Positions 54,873 to 63,943 of a DNA stretch of 64,000 nucleotides are shown here, in pieces. The notes beneath the pieces are model-generated. The model made no database searches. It saw only the letters and a program-made list of their open reading frames with translations, and was not told the DNA's origin. The translations under genes and the position numbers were made by a program. Origin of the DNA: an uncultured Collinsella sp. GTDB lineage: Bacteria > Actinomycetota > Coriobacteriia > Coriobacteriales > Coriobacteriaceae. How positions within the stretch are numbered: position 1 is the first letter of the stretch; each line of letters opens with the position of its first letter. The DNA lies in assembly GCA_900541695.1 (NCBI GenBank), contig UQKL01000010.1:25890-89889 (forward strand), given 5' to 3'.

Positions 54873-56021
54873 GTGTCGGAAAATAGGGATTACTACGAGG
54901 TACTTGGCGTCGACAAGGATGCCGACGCGCGGACGATTAAGCGCGCGTTTCTAAAGAAGGCCCGTACCGTACACCCGGACGTTTCGGACGACCCCGAGGC
55001 CGAGGCCAAGTTCAAAGAGCTCAACGAGGCGTATTCCGTTCTTTCCGACGAGCAGAAGCGTGCTAACTACGACCGTTACGGCACCGCGGACGGCCCCGGT
55101 GGCTCTGGCTATGTCGACATCAACGATATCTTTGGTGGCATGGGCATGGACGACCTCTTCTCGTCGTTCTTTGGCGGCGGTGCCGGCGGTGGCGCCCGAA
55201 ATCGCCGTGAGCGTCGTCGCGGCCGCGATATGGCCATCTCCCTTTCGGTGACCCTTGAGGAGGCGGCACTCGGTTGCAAAAAGACGATCAGCTATGACCG
55301 CCTTGCCCCCTGCGAGGATTGCAACGGCACCGGTAGGGCCGAGGGCGCACAGGAAAAGCAGTGCAGCCGCTGCCACGGCACGGGCTATGTGACGACGGTC
55401 CAGCGTTCTTTCCTGGGCCAGGTTCAGTCCTCTTCGCCCTGTCCCGACTGCCACGGCGAAGGCACGGTCATCGACCATCCCTGCGAGACCTGTGACGGTC
55501 AGGGCCGCACGCCTTCGCACGAAAAGATCGATATCGATATTCCCGCCGGCGTTTCGACCGGTCGCCAGCTGCGCGTGAGCGGTTTTGGCGAGGCCGGCCT
55601 TCGCGGCGAGCCGTCGGGCGACCTGATCGTCAACGTGCGCGTCGCCGACCACGAGCGTTTTAAGCGCAACGGCGACGACCTGTACCTCGTGAGCGATATC
55701 TCGATTGCGCAGGCTGCGCTCGGATGCGAGATCGAGGTCGAGGGCATTATGCCTGACGAGGTCGTCAAGGTGTGCGTCCCCGCTGGCGCCCAGTACGGCG
55801 ACACCGTGAGCGTCAACAATTACGGCATGCCGCGTATCGGCGGTGGCGGTTCGCGCGGTCGTCTGATCGTGCAGCTGCGTGTGGTCGTCCCCACGAACCT
55901 TTCCAATAAGCAGCGCGAGCTGCTTCGCGCCTTTGCCGACGAGATGGGCGATGACGTCGCATCCGGTAAGAAGTCGGTGACCGACCGTATCAAGAGTGCC
56001 CTCGACGACATCCTCGATTAA
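54873..56021 (+). CDS. dnaJ: Chaperone protein DnaJ, complete
   Basis: This canonical type A DnaJ stimulates DnaK ATPase. It has a J domain (HPD at 34-36 in VHPDVSD), a Gly/Phe region with IFGGMGMDDLFSSFFGGG, four zinc modules (CEDCNGTG, CSRCHGTG, CPDCHGEG, CETCDGQG), both C-terminal domains and the dimerisation end. The 382 residues start at GTG 54873 after GGAAGG. It complements the truncated membrane version just upstream. dnaK and grpE are elsewhere. Confidence 0.95.
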   Translation: MSENRDYYEVLGVDKDADARTIKRAFLKKARTVHPDVSDDPEAEAKFKELNEAYSVLSDEQKRANYDRYGTADGPGGSGYVDINDIFGGMGMDDLFSSFFGGGAGGGARNRRERRRGRDMAISLSVTLEEAALGCKKTISYDRLAPCEDCNGTGRAEGAQEKQCSRCHGTGYVTTVQRSFLGQVQSSSPCPDCHGEGTVIDHPCETCDGQGRTPSHEKIDIDIPAGVSTGRQLRVSGFGEAGLRGEPSGDLIVNVRVADHERFKRNGDDLYLVSDISIAQAALGCEIEVEGIMPDEVVKVCVPAGAQYGDTVSVNNYGMPRIGGGGSRGRLIVQLRVVVPTNLSNKQRELLRAFADEMGDDVASGKKSVTDRIKSALDDILD

Positions 56022-56030
56022 GGAGCCCGC

Positions 56031-57323
56031 GTGCTCGCACCTCATATCTCTGTCGTCAACCTCGGCTGCCGTGTCAACCGGGTTGAGTCCGACCGTATCA
56101 CTGCCGATCTAATGCGCCTGGGCTTTGCAATGGTGGAGCCTCAGGATGCTGAGCTGATCGTCATTAACACCTGTGCCGTTACGGGCGAGGCCGAGGCCAA
56201 GACCCGTAAGGCCGTTCGCCATGCGCTGGCCTATCCAAACGAGCCCTATGTGGTCGTGACCGGATGCGTGGTCAATCTGCATCCCGAGGAGCTGCTGGAG
56301 CTCTCGGACCGCGTGATCGCCGAGCCGTCCAAGATCGATGTCGCCGAACGCGTCTGTGAGGTGCTGGGCGTTGAGTCCGATGACGTTCCCGCCTGCAGCG
56401 ACGGCGAGGTTGTCGACGCGCTCGGTCGCTCGCGTCTGGGCGTGAAGATCCAGGACGGCTGCAACCATCGTTGCACCTATTGCATTGTGTGGAAGGCCCG
56501 CGGCCCCGAGCGCTCCGTGCCGGTCGAGTCCGTGCTCGAGCAAGTTCGCGAGGCACAGGAGGCCGGCGTGCCCGAGGTGGTGCTGACGGGTGTGAACCTG
56601 GGCGCCTACGATGGCAAGAGCGCGACTGATGAACACGTCGAGATCGATGAGCTGCTCGAGGCGATCATGGAGCGCACGTCCATTCCGCATGTGCGCATTT
56701 CCTCGGTCGAGCCCATGGATATCTCCGAGTCCCTGCTTAAGGTCATGGCGCGCTATCCGAAGCGCATCGCCCCGTTTTTACACCTGCCCGTGCAGTCCGG
56801 CTGCACCAGGACACTGCATCGCATGGGCCGTCCCTATAGCGCCGAGGCCTTCGAGGAAACGGTGCGCATGATTCGCACCAACTTGCCTCAGGTGTCCCTT
56901 TCGTGCGATGTCATCGTCGGTTTTCCCGGTGAGACGGACGAGGAGTTTGAGGAGTCGCTGGCACTGTGCCGCCGTGTGGGCTTTTCGCGTATGCACGTGT
57001 TCCGCTACAGCAAGCGTCCCGGTACCCTTGCTGCCGATATGCCCGACCAGGTGCCGCCCGAGGTTATGGCCGAGCGTAGCCGCCGCATGAGGGCCGCGGC
57101 GCAGGAACTCGCCATTGCCGACGCTCGCCGTCGCGTGGGAACCGTCGAGCGTGCCGTGCTTGAGTATGGCGACAACCTGACGCTCGGTTCGTTCCATCAT
57201 GCCCGTCTTGACGATACCTGTGGACTCACAGCCCCGTGCCTGCTCGATGTTGCTATCATCGGAGTCGATGATTCCGGCTTGGTCCATGCACGCAGGGAGG
57301 TTCATGGAAGCCTCGAAGATTAG
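56031..57323 (+). CDS. mtaB: tRNA t6A37 methylthiotransferase MtaB
   Basis: A radical-SAM enzyme that makes ms2t6A37 in ANN-decoding tRNAs. An N-terminal cluster domain (VVNLGCRVNRVESD, VINTCAVTGEAEAKTRK) precedes the radical-SAM motif DGCNHRCTYCIV and a TRAM-like end. Features fit the MtaB rather than the MiaB subgroup (NTCAVTGEAE). The 430 residues start at GTG after AAGGAG. It follows dnaJ as in many Gram-positive dnaK loci. Confidence 0.9.
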   Translation: MLAPHISVVNLGCRVNRVESDRITADLMRLGFAMVEPQDAELIVINTCAVTGEAEAKTRKAVRHALAYPNEPYVVVTGCVVNLHPEELLELSDRVIAEPSKIDVAERVCEVLGVESDDVPACSDGEVVDALGRSRLGVKIQDGCNHRCTYCIVWKARGPERSVPVESVLEQVREAQEAGVPEVVLTGVNLGAYDGKSATDEHVEIDELLEAIMERTSIPHVRISSVEPMDISESLLKVMARYPKRIAPFLHLPVQSGCTRTLHRMGRPYSAEAFEETVRMIRTNLPQVSLSCDVIVGFPGETDEEFEESLALCRRVGFSRMHVFRYSKRPGTLAADMPDQVPPEVMAERSRRMRAAAQELAIADARRRVGTVERAVLEYGDNLTLGSFHHARLDDTCGLTAPCLLDVAIIGVDDSGLVHARREVHGSLED

Positions 57324-58290
57324 ACTTACCGTTCCCGAGGGTATTGACCCCTCGCGCGTTTTGGGCGCCGGCGACGGTGTCCTTCGTGCACTCGAGAGTT
57401 TGGTTCGTGCCCATGTGGTCGTCCGTGGCGACAGCATCGCCGTGAGCGGTGACCCGGACGAGGTCGAGCTCGTGGCGCGTTTTTTCGACCATACTTTTCG
57501 CGAGGCGGCCGCCGGACGCACGCTGTCTGCCGACGATGTTTCTCGCTGCCTGGCCGTCTTGCGCGACGGTGAGCACGAGGCTACGTCGCTTCGCGATGAT
57601 GTGCTGCTTTCGTATCGCGGTCGTGCCATTCGCCCCAAGACGCTCGGCCAAAAGCGCTACGTGGATGCCATCCGCTCGCATACCATCACGTTTGGCCTTG
57701 GTCCCGCCGGTACCGGTAAGACCTATCTGGCCATGGCGCTCGCCGTTGCCGCGCTCAAGCGTCACGAGGTGGGCCGTCTGATCTTGACGCGTCCGGTTGT
57801 CGAGGCGGGGGAGAATCTGGGCTTTTTGCCCGGTACCCTCGAGGAAAAGATTGACCCCTACATGCGTCCGCTCTACGACGCCCTTTTTGACATGATGGAT
57901 CGCGAGCGCACCGATGAGCTCATGGAGCGCGGCGTGATTGAGATCGCCCCGCTTGCCTACATGCGCGGCCGCACGCTGAGCGATGCCTTCGTGGTGCTCG
58001 ACGAGGCGCAAAATACCACGCCCGAGCAGATGAAGATGTTCCTGACGCGCCTGGGTTTTAACTCCAAGTTTGTGATTACCGGCGACCTGAGTCAGCGCGA
58101 CCTGGTGGGTCGTCGCGGCGGTCTTGCCGACGTTGAGCGGATTTTAGGCCGTGTCGACGATGTCGCATTTTCTCACCTCGAGCGTGCCGACGTGGTGCGC
58201 CATGCCTTGGTGGGGCGTATCGTCGAGGCATACGATGCTTATGATGATGTGCGCGATAAGCGCGTGCACGACCGAAAGGAGTCCCGTTGA
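57304..58290 (+). CDS. phoH: PhoH-like ATPase
   Basis: PhoH2-type P-loop ATPase, proposed to act in RNA metabolism with YbeY. Walker A is GLGPAGTGKTYLAMALAV, Walker B FVVLDEAQNTTPEQMKMFLT, then ITGDLSQRDL. The 328 residues start at ATG 57304 after AGGGAGG, overlapping the mtaB end by 20 nt. It precedes ybeY. Confidence 0.93.
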   Translation: MEASKIRLTVPEGIDPSRVLGAGDGVLRALESLVRAHVVVRGDSIAVSGDPDEVELVARFFDHTFREAAAGRTLSADDVSRCLAVLRDGEHEATSLRDDVLLSYRGRAIRPKTLGQKRYVDAIRSHTITFGLGPAGTGKTYLAMALAVAALKRHEVGRLILTRPVVEAGENLGFLPGTLEEKIDPYMRPLYDALFDMMDRERTDELMERGVIEIAPLAYMRGRTLSDAFVVLDEAQNTTPEQMKMFLTRLGFNSKFVITGDLSQRDLVGRRGGLADVERILGRVDDVAFSHLERADVVRHALVGRIVEAYDAYDDVRDKRVHDRKESR

Positions 58291-58796
58291 GTGTATTGAT
58301 CAGCAACGATGCCGAGCTCGATACGCTGCTCGACGCGCAGGAGGTAGAGCACATCTGCGAGGTCGTGCTTGCCGCCGAGGGCGTTGAGCGTGAAGTTGAG
58401 ATTTCCCTTTCGTATGTCGATGAGGACGAGATGCACGAGCTCAACCACGAGTGGCGCGGTATCGACCGCACCACCGATGTCCTCTCGTTTGAGTGCGACT
58501 CGGCCTTTGACGAGGATATTCCCGCCGACGAGACGCTCGAGCTCGGCGATATTATCCTGGCCCCGGAGGTCATTGCCCGCCAGGCCCCCGGCTTTGGTAA
58601 TAGCCCTACCGACGAGTGCCGCCTGATGCTCGTGCATGGCATGCTGCACCTGCTGGGGTATGACCATATCGAGGACGACGAGGCCGAGGTCATGGAGGCC
58701 CGCGAGGACGCCATCTTGCGCGATCTGGCGCTCGAGCGCGGCGAGGACCCCAAGCTGGTCCACGTCGGCCCCATCACCAACCACGCCCACGACTAG
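58287..58796 (+). CDS. ybeY: Endoribonuclease YbeY
   Basis: A zinc-dependent single-strand endoribonuclease in 16S rRNA maturation. The metal motif HGMLHLLGYDH is intact. The 169 residues begin at TTG 58287 overlapping the phoH stop (TTGA), with AAAGGAG 6 nt upstream. The phoH-ybeY-dgkA-era order is classical. Confidence 0.94.
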   Translation: MSVLISNDAELDTLLDAQEVEHICEVVLAAEGVEREVEISLSYVDEDEMHELNHEWRGIDRTTDVLSFECDSAFDEDIPADETLELGDIILAPEVIARQAPGFGNSPTDECRLMLVHGMLHLLGYDHIEDDEAEVMEAREDAILRDLALERGEDPKLVHVGPITNHAHD

Positions 58797-58805
58797 GAGC
58801 CGTCT

Positions 58806-59183
58806 ATGATTCCCGGATCGAACAAGGACCATCCGTCCTTCTTAAAGTCGTTCTCCTACGCCATGGAGGGCTTCGTCACCGCCGTTAAGACCGAGCGCAA
58901 CATTAAGGTCATGCTCGTGGCGGGCGTGTGCACCGTCATTGCCGGCTGCATCGTGGGGCTCGACATTGCCGAGTGGGCCACGGTTATCATCTGCTGTGGC
59001 TTGGTGATTCACGGCGAGCTGTGCAACACCGCCATGGAGGCGATCGTCGACCTGGCGACCCAGGAGCTCCATCCGCTGGCAAAGCGTGCGAAGGATATCG
59101 CCGCCGCCTCCGTATACGTACTTTCCATCACCGCCGCGATTGTGGGATTGCTGGTATTTGCCCACGCGCTCGACTTTATTTAG
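58806..59183 (+). CDS. dgkA: Undecaprenol/diacylglycerol kinase
   Basis: A small three-helix membrane kinase of the DgkA family. In Gram-positives it phosphorylates undecaprenol. The motif ELCNTAMEAIVDLAT and the N-terminal SFSYAMEGF are typical. The 125 residues contain three membrane segments. The ATG follows AGGAG. Confidence 0.92.
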   Translation: MIPGSNKDHPSFLKSFSYAMEGFVTAVKTERNIKVMLVAGVCTVIAGCIVGLDIAEWATVIICCGLVIHGELCNTAMEAIVDLATQELHPLAKRAKDIAAASVYVLSITAAIVGLLVFAHALDFI

Positions 59184-59195
59184 AAAGGGATTTTC

Positions 59196-60272
59196 ATGTC
59201 CGACAATATGCAGCCTTTCGATGAAACTCTGGACGACGAGTCCCTGGATGCGGTGGATGCCGAAGCGACCGAGGATTGCGAGGATGTCGAGGAATTCGAT
59301 CCGTTTGAGGGCATGAGCGACGAGGAGCTCGACGCCCTGTGCGACGAGGATGAGAGCCTCGCGGGTTTTGGCGACGTGGAACCCGGTTTTCGCAGCGGCT
59401 TCGTGGCCCTGGTCGGCCGTCCCAACGCCGGTAAGTCCACGCTGCTCAACGCCTGCTATAGCAAAAAGGTTGCCATCACCTCGCCGGTGGCCCAGACCAC
59501 CCGCCGTCGCATGCGCGCCGTCGTCAATCGCCCCGGCTACCAGCTGGTCTTTGTCGATACCCCGGGTATTCACAAGCCCAAGGACGGCCTGGGGTCCGAG
59601 CTCAACAAGAGCGCGCTGTTCGAGCTGAACGATGTCGATGTCGTCGCGTTTTTGATTGATGCCACCAAGCCGATCGGCAGGGGAGACGCCTGGGTTGCCG
59701 AGCGCGTCAAGAATGCCCGTTCCAAGAAGGTCCTGGTGCTCACCAAGGCCGATGAGGCCGACCCTGCACAGGTCATGGAGCAGCTTAAGGCCGCCCACGA
59801 GCTTATGGAATATGACGACGAGATCGTGACGTCGTCGGTCAAGAACTTCAACGTCGATGCCTTTATCGAGACCGTTGCGCACTTTTTGCCCGAGGGTCCG
59901 CGTTGGTTCCCCGAGGACATGGGTACCGACGCTTCCGGTGAGACGCTCGTTGCCGAGTTTGTGCGCGAGAAGGTCTTGCGCCGCACCCGTGATGAGATCC
60001 CGCACTCCGTTGGCGTGATCTGCGATGCGCTCGAGCAGACCAAGAAGGTGCTGCGCGTGCACGCTACCATTTACGTCGAGCGCGAGGGCCAAAAGGGCAT
60101 CATCATCGGCAAGGGCGGCGAGATGATCAAACATATCGGTATCGACGCTCGCCGCGATCTTGAGCGCATCTTTGGCACGCAGGTCTTTTTGGAGCTGGAC
60201 GTGAAGGTCAAGGCCGGCTGGCGTGACGACGAGGCCCAGATTCGCCGCTTTGGCTACAACGCCGAGGACTAA
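59196..60272 (+). CDS. era: GTPase Era with acidic N-terminal extension
   Basis: Era assists 30S assembly. The G motifs are GRPNAGKSTLLN, TTRRRM, DTPGIHKP and TKAD; the C-terminal KH domain has IGKGGEMIKHIG. About 65 N-terminal residues ahead of the G domain are extremely acidic (DDESLDAVDAEATEDCEDVE and on), making 358 residues against about 300. ATG 59196 has AAAGGGA upstream. An inner start near VEPGFRSGFVA is not supported by a ribosome site. Confidence 0.94.
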   Translation: MSDNMQPFDETLDDESLDAVDAEATEDCEDVEEFDPFEGMSDEELDALCDEDESLAGFGDVEPGFRSGFVALVGRPNAGKSTLLNACYSKKVAITSPVAQTTRRRMRAVVNRPGYQLVFVDTPGIHKPKDGLGSELNKSALFELNDVDVVAFLIDATKPIGRGDAWVAERVKNARSKKVLVLTKADEADPAQVMEQLKAAHELMEYDDEIVTSSVKNFNVDAFIETVAHFLPEGPRWFPEDMGTDASGETLVAEFVREKVLRRTRDEIPHSVGVICDALEQTKKVLRVHATIYVEREGQKGIIIGKGGEMIKHIGIDARRDLERIFGTQVFLELDVKVKAGWRDDEAQIRRFGYNAED

Positions 60273-60287
60273 GGACGCGCGGCGCGC

Positions 60288-61037
60288 ATGGCAGGCTCCC
60301 GGACATATCGCACGAAGGCGCTCGTCCTCGACAAGACGAAGCTCAAAGAGACGGACCTGATCCTGACGATGCTTGACGAACGGGGTCGGCAGGTTCGCGC
60401 CGTGGCAAAGGGCGCCCGCAAACCCGGTGGGCGCCTGGCTGCGCGCTGCGAGCTGTTCTGTACCGTCGATATGCTGCTCGCGCATGGACGGTCGCTTGAC
60501 GTGGTTTCGCAGGCCGAGCTTATGGAGGCGCCGCTCGGCGCAGCGCCCGATTACGAGACGACTTGCGCCGCAAGCGCAATCGCCGAGGTCGCGCGCGTGT
60601 GCTCGTTTGAGGACGCCGAGGACCCGTTTACCTTTGCCATCACGCAGCGAGCGCTTGCCCTGGTGGGCAGCGGGCTCGACACGGCGCACATGGATCTACT
60701 TGTGGCGGCATATGTGTTTAAGCTGCTGTCGCACGTTGGCTACCGACCCGATTTTTCGGCCTGCGTGCTGTGCGGAGACCCCATGCTGTCGTATTTTTCG
60801 CCCCAGGCGGGCGGTCTCATGTGCGGGTCGTGTGCGTCGAGCGTTCCGGGTGCCGAGCTGGTGTCGACCGGTGAGGTCGCGTGGCTGCGCGCCCTCATGT
60901 CCATGACCTTCGATGCGCTCATGGCCGAGAGGGTTGATCCCCATACTGCCGCTTTTTTGTTGGGGCTTTCGCATGTCTGGGCGGCAACTCATACCGATCA
61001 GCGCCTCCGTGCGATGGAATTCATGTTGGGTCGGTGA
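60288..61037 (+). CDS. recO: DNA repair protein RecO
   Basis: RecO anneals DNA and, with RecR, loads RecA. The OB-fold start (YRTKALVLDKTKLKETDLI) and the zinc-like cysteine cluster (CVLCGDPMLS, then LMCGSCASSV) are present in 249 residues. It follows era at 15 nt, the usual pair. Confidence 0.92.
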   Translation: MAGSRTYRTKALVLDKTKLKETDLILTMLDERGRQVRAVAKGARKPGGRLAARCELFCTVDMLLAHGRSLDVVSQAELMEAPLGAAPDYETTCAASAIAEVARVCSFEDAEDPFTFAITQRALALVGSGLDTAHMDLLVAAYVFKLLSHVGYRPDFSACVLCGDPMLSYFSPQAGGLMCGSCASSVPGAELVSTGEVAWLRALMSMTFDALMAERVDPHTAAFLLGLSHVWAATHTDQRLRAMEFMLGR

Positions 61038-61175
61038 TGATGCGCAGGCGTGGGCTGCTTGTGGTAACATACCGACCTGTTGGTACCTCGATCTTGGATG
61101 CTCGCTCCACCGGCGGCTTCCCAGTCCGAGGCGAATAGCGTCGCCCGAGGGCGACAAGAAACGAAAGGTGAAACA

Positions 61176-61454
61176 ATGACTGTTTCCAAAGAGCGCAAGG
61201 CGGAGCTGACTGCCCAGTTCGGTAACACCCCGGTCGACACCGGCAACCCCAAGGTTCAGGTCGCCATCCTGTCCGAGCGCATCAAGGAGCTGACCGAGCA
61301 CATGAAGTCCCACCAGAAGGACTTCCACACCCGTCGTGGCCTGCTCATGCTCGTCGGCCGTCGTCGTCGTCTTCTCTCCTACATCAAGAAGAACGACATC
61401 GTCGAGTACCGTGAGCTCATCAAGGCTCTGGGCATCCGCGACAACATCCAGTAA
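61176..61454 (+). CDS. rpsO: 30S ribosomal protein S15
   Basis: S15 binds 16S rRNA near helix 22. The 92 residues include TGNPKVQVAILSERIKELTE and GLLMLVGRRRRLLSYIK. ATG 61176 has GAAAGGTG 7 nt upstream. About 138 nt separates it from recO and could hold a regulatory leader; none was recognised. rpsO-pnp is a conserved pair. Confidence 0.97.
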   Translation: MTVSKERKAELTAQFGNTPVDTGNPKVQVAILSERIKELTEHMKSHQKDFHTRRGLLMLVGRRRRLLSYIKKNDIVEYRELIKALGIRDNIQ

Positions 61455-61469
61455 GGATTTGTACATGCT

Positions 61470-61503
61470 AAGAGCGTCCTGCGCAGCGGGGCGCTCTTTT
61501 TGT
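61470..61503 (+). terminator. Terminator after rpsO
   Basis: AAGAGCGTCC and GGGGCGCTCTT form a 9-10 bp stem with one mismatch or G-U, then TTTTGTG. Some read-through to pnp is likely. Confidence 0.85.
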
Positions 61504-61567
61504 GTAAGGGCGCGAACAATCACGCTCTGAAGCGTGGCGGGGGCAGGGGGCCCGCGTCACATGAGAA

Positions 61568-61592
61568 GCCCGCAGGCAAGGGGCCTGTGGGG
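61568..61592 (+). promoter_or_regulatory. Hairpin next to the pnp ribosome site
   Basis: CCCGCAGG and CCTGTGGG pair around a 7-base loop and end 3-4 bases before AAAGGAG. PNPase and RNase III control pnp mRNA through a leader hairpin in E. coli; a similar role here is inferred. Confidence 0.35.
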
Positions 61593-61604
61593 TAAAGGAG
61601 AACA

Positions 61605-63851
61605 ATGACACTCGTATCCAAGACCTTTGAGCTGTACGGCAAGACCTACACCTTTGAGTCGGGCGAGCTTGCCAAGCAGGCCACCGGCGCCTGCCTGGTC
61701 AAGCAGGGCGACACCACGATGCTCGACACCGTGGTCGTCTCCAAGGAGCGCAAGAACTACGACTTCTTCCCGCTGACCGTCGACTTCAACGAGAAGATGT
61801 ACGCCGCTGGCCGCATCCCGGGTGGTTACCTCAAGCGTGAGGGCCGTCCCAGCGAGAAGGCCACGCTCACCGCGCGCATGATCGACCGTCCGATCCGCCC
61901 GAGTTTCCCGGACGGCTTCCGCAACGAGGTGCACATCGTCGCCACCTCGCTCGTCGCCGACCAGGTCAACCCCTTCGACGTCATCAACGTCATGGGTGCT
62001 TCCCTGGCCATGACGCTCGGTGGCGTGCCCTTCGAGGGCCCGCTTGCCTGCGTGCGCATCGGCCGTAACGTGGAGACTGGCGAGTTTATCGTCAACCCCA
62101 CCTACGAGGAGCGCGAGAACTCCGATCTGGACCTGGAGCTGGGCGGCTCTGCCGACTTCATCTCGATGGTCGAGGCCGGCGCCGAGGAGATCTCCGAGGA
62201 CGACATGCTCGCCGCCATGAAGTTTGGCCAGGAGGCCCTTGCTGCCTTCTGCCAGGCCCAGGACGAGTTCGTCGCCGAGTGGGAGCAGGTCAACGGCCCC
62301 ATCGTCAAGAAGGAGTACCCGCTCGACCAGCCCGTCGAGGAGGTCCAGGAGCGCATCTTTGCCCACTACGACGAGATGGCAGCTGCCCTTCGCGACGCCG
62401 ACAAGCTCTCTCGTATCGGTAAGGTCGAGGCTCTGAAGGAGTCCATCCGCGCCGAGTTTACCGAGGAGGAGCAGGCCGCTTGGGAGCGCGAGATCCCCGT
62501 GGCGCTCAAGAAGCTCGAGAAGAAGGCCATGCGCACCATGGTCGTCGAGACTGGCGAGCGCGTCGATGGCCGTGCTGCAGACGAGATCCGTCCCATCATG
62601 GTGAAGGATAACTACCTGCCGCTCGTTCACGGCTCCGGTCTGTTCCAGCGTGGCCAGACCCAGGTGCTCTCCGTCCTGTCGCTCGGCATGCTCAACGAGG
62701 GCCAGCGTCTGGATACCATCGAGCCCACCGAGGGCAAGCGCTATATGCACCACTATAACTTCCCGCCGTTCTGCACCGGCGAGACCGGCCGCATGGGCAG
62801 CCCCAAGCGTCGCGAGATCGGTCACGGCAACCTTGCCGAGCGCGCTCTGCTCCCGGTGCTCCCCGACGAGAACGAGTTCCCCTACGCCATCCGCGTCGTC
62901 TCCGAGGTCATGGAGTCCAACGGCTCCTCTTCGATGGCTTCGACCTGCGGCTCCACGCTCGCCCTTATGGACGGCGGCGTGCCCATTAAGCGCCCGGTCT
63001 CCGGTATCGCCATGGGTCTGATCCAGGAGGAGGGAAAGACCGTGGTCCTGTCCGATATCCAGGGTCTCGAGGACTTCTTGGGCGACATGGACTTTAAGGT
63101 CACCGGCACCACCGAGGGCATCACCGCCCTGCAGATGGATAACAAGGCCACCGGCCTAACCTTCGACATCCTGGCCCGCGCCCTGCAGCAGGCCAAGGAG
63201 GGTCGCGCCTTCATCCTGCAGAAGATGCTCGATGTGATTCCCGAGCCGCGCCACACCACACGCAGCACCGCTCCGCGCATCGTCTCCATCCAGGTTCCTA
63301 CCGATAAGATTCGCGACGTCATTGGCTCCGGCGGCAAGGTCATCCGCGGTATCCAGGACGAGACCGGCGCTTCGGTCGACATCCAGGAGGACGGCACCGT
63401 CTTTGTCGGCGGCACCGGCGAGTCCGTCGACCAGGCCGTCGAGCGCATCAAGCTCATCATCAAGGTTCCCGAGCCGGGCGAGGAGTACACCGGTCGCGTG
63501 GTCTCCATCCAGCCCTTCGGCGCCTTCGTCAACCTGCTGCCTGGCAAGGACGGCCTGCTGCACATCTCCCGCGTCGCCAAGGGCCGCGTGGAGAAGGTCG
63601 AGGACGTTCTCAACGTGGGCGACGAGGTCAAGGTCGTCGTCATCGAGGTCGACGATCGCGGCAAGATCTCGCTTGATCGTCTCGACAAGCCCGAGGCCCC
63701 GGCTCGCTCTGAGGGTTCCTCCGAGGGCGATGGCGAGCACTTCCAGCGCCGTGAGCGTCCGCGTCGCGAGCGCTCCGAGCGCAGTGACCGTCCGCGCCGT
63801 CCCGGTGACAACGGAGGCCGCAAGCCCCGCCGTCACCACGACGCCGAGTAA
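61605..63851 (+). CDS. pnp: Polyribonucleotide nucleotidyltransferase (PNPase)
   Basis: PNPase degrades RNA 3'-5' with phosphate. Two RNase PH domains (GRIPGGYLKREGRPSEKATL, then FPPFCTGETGRMGSPKRREI), a KH domain (IGSGGKVIRGIQDETGA) and an S1 domain (YTGRVVSIQPFGAFVNLL) are complete. A tail of about 45 Arg-, Ser- and Gly-rich residues ends the 748-residue protein and probably binds RNA. The ATG follows AAAGGAG. Confidence 0.97.
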   Translation: MTLVSKTFELYGKTYTFESGELAKQATGACLVKQGDTTMLDTVVVSKERKNYDFFPLTVDFNEKMYAAGRIPGGYLKREGRPSEKATLTARMIDRPIRPSFPDGFRNEVHIVATSLVADQVNPFDVINVMGASLAMTLGGVPFEGPLACVRIGRNVETGEFIVNPTYEERENSDLDLELGGSADFISMVEAGAEEISEDDMLAAMKFGQEALAAFCQAQDEFVAEWEQVNGPIVKKEYPLDQPVEEVQERIFAHYDEMAAALRDADKLSRIGKVEALKESIRAEFTEEEQAAWEREIPVALKKLEKKAMRTMVVETGERVDGRAADEIRPIMVKDNYLPLVHGSGLFQRGQTQVLSVLSLGMLNEGQRLDTIEPTEGKRYMHHYNFPPFCTGETGRMGSPKRREIGHGNLAERALLPVLPDENEFPYAIRVVSEVMESNGSSSMASTCGSTLALMDGGVPIKRPVSGIAMGLIQEEGKTVVLSDIQGLEDFLGDMDFKVTGTTEGITALQMDNKATGLTFDILARALQQAKEGRAFILQKMLDVIPEPRHTTRSTAPRIVSIQVPTDKIRDVIGSGGKVIRGIQDETGASVDIQEDGTVFVGGTGESVDQAVERIKLIIKVPEPGEEYTGRVVSIQPFGAFVNLLPGKDGLLHISRVAKGRVEKVEDVLNVGDEVKVVVIEVDDRGKISLDRLDKPEAPARSEGSSEGDGEHFQRRERPRRERSERSDRPRRPGDNGGRKPRRHHDAE

Positions 63852-63874
63852 CAGCCGCATATAAGCAGCTCAAC

Positions 63875-63906
63875 AAGGGCGACTTCGGACAGGGGTCGCC
63901 CTTTTG
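63875..63906 (+). terminator. Terminator after pnp
   Basis: AAGGGCGAC and GTCGCCCTT pair perfectly over 9 bp, with TTTGC after the stem. Confidence 0.82.
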
Positions 63907-63943
63907 CTATTCCCGGCGGGGGCCGCGGGTAAAGTTTCCTGCT

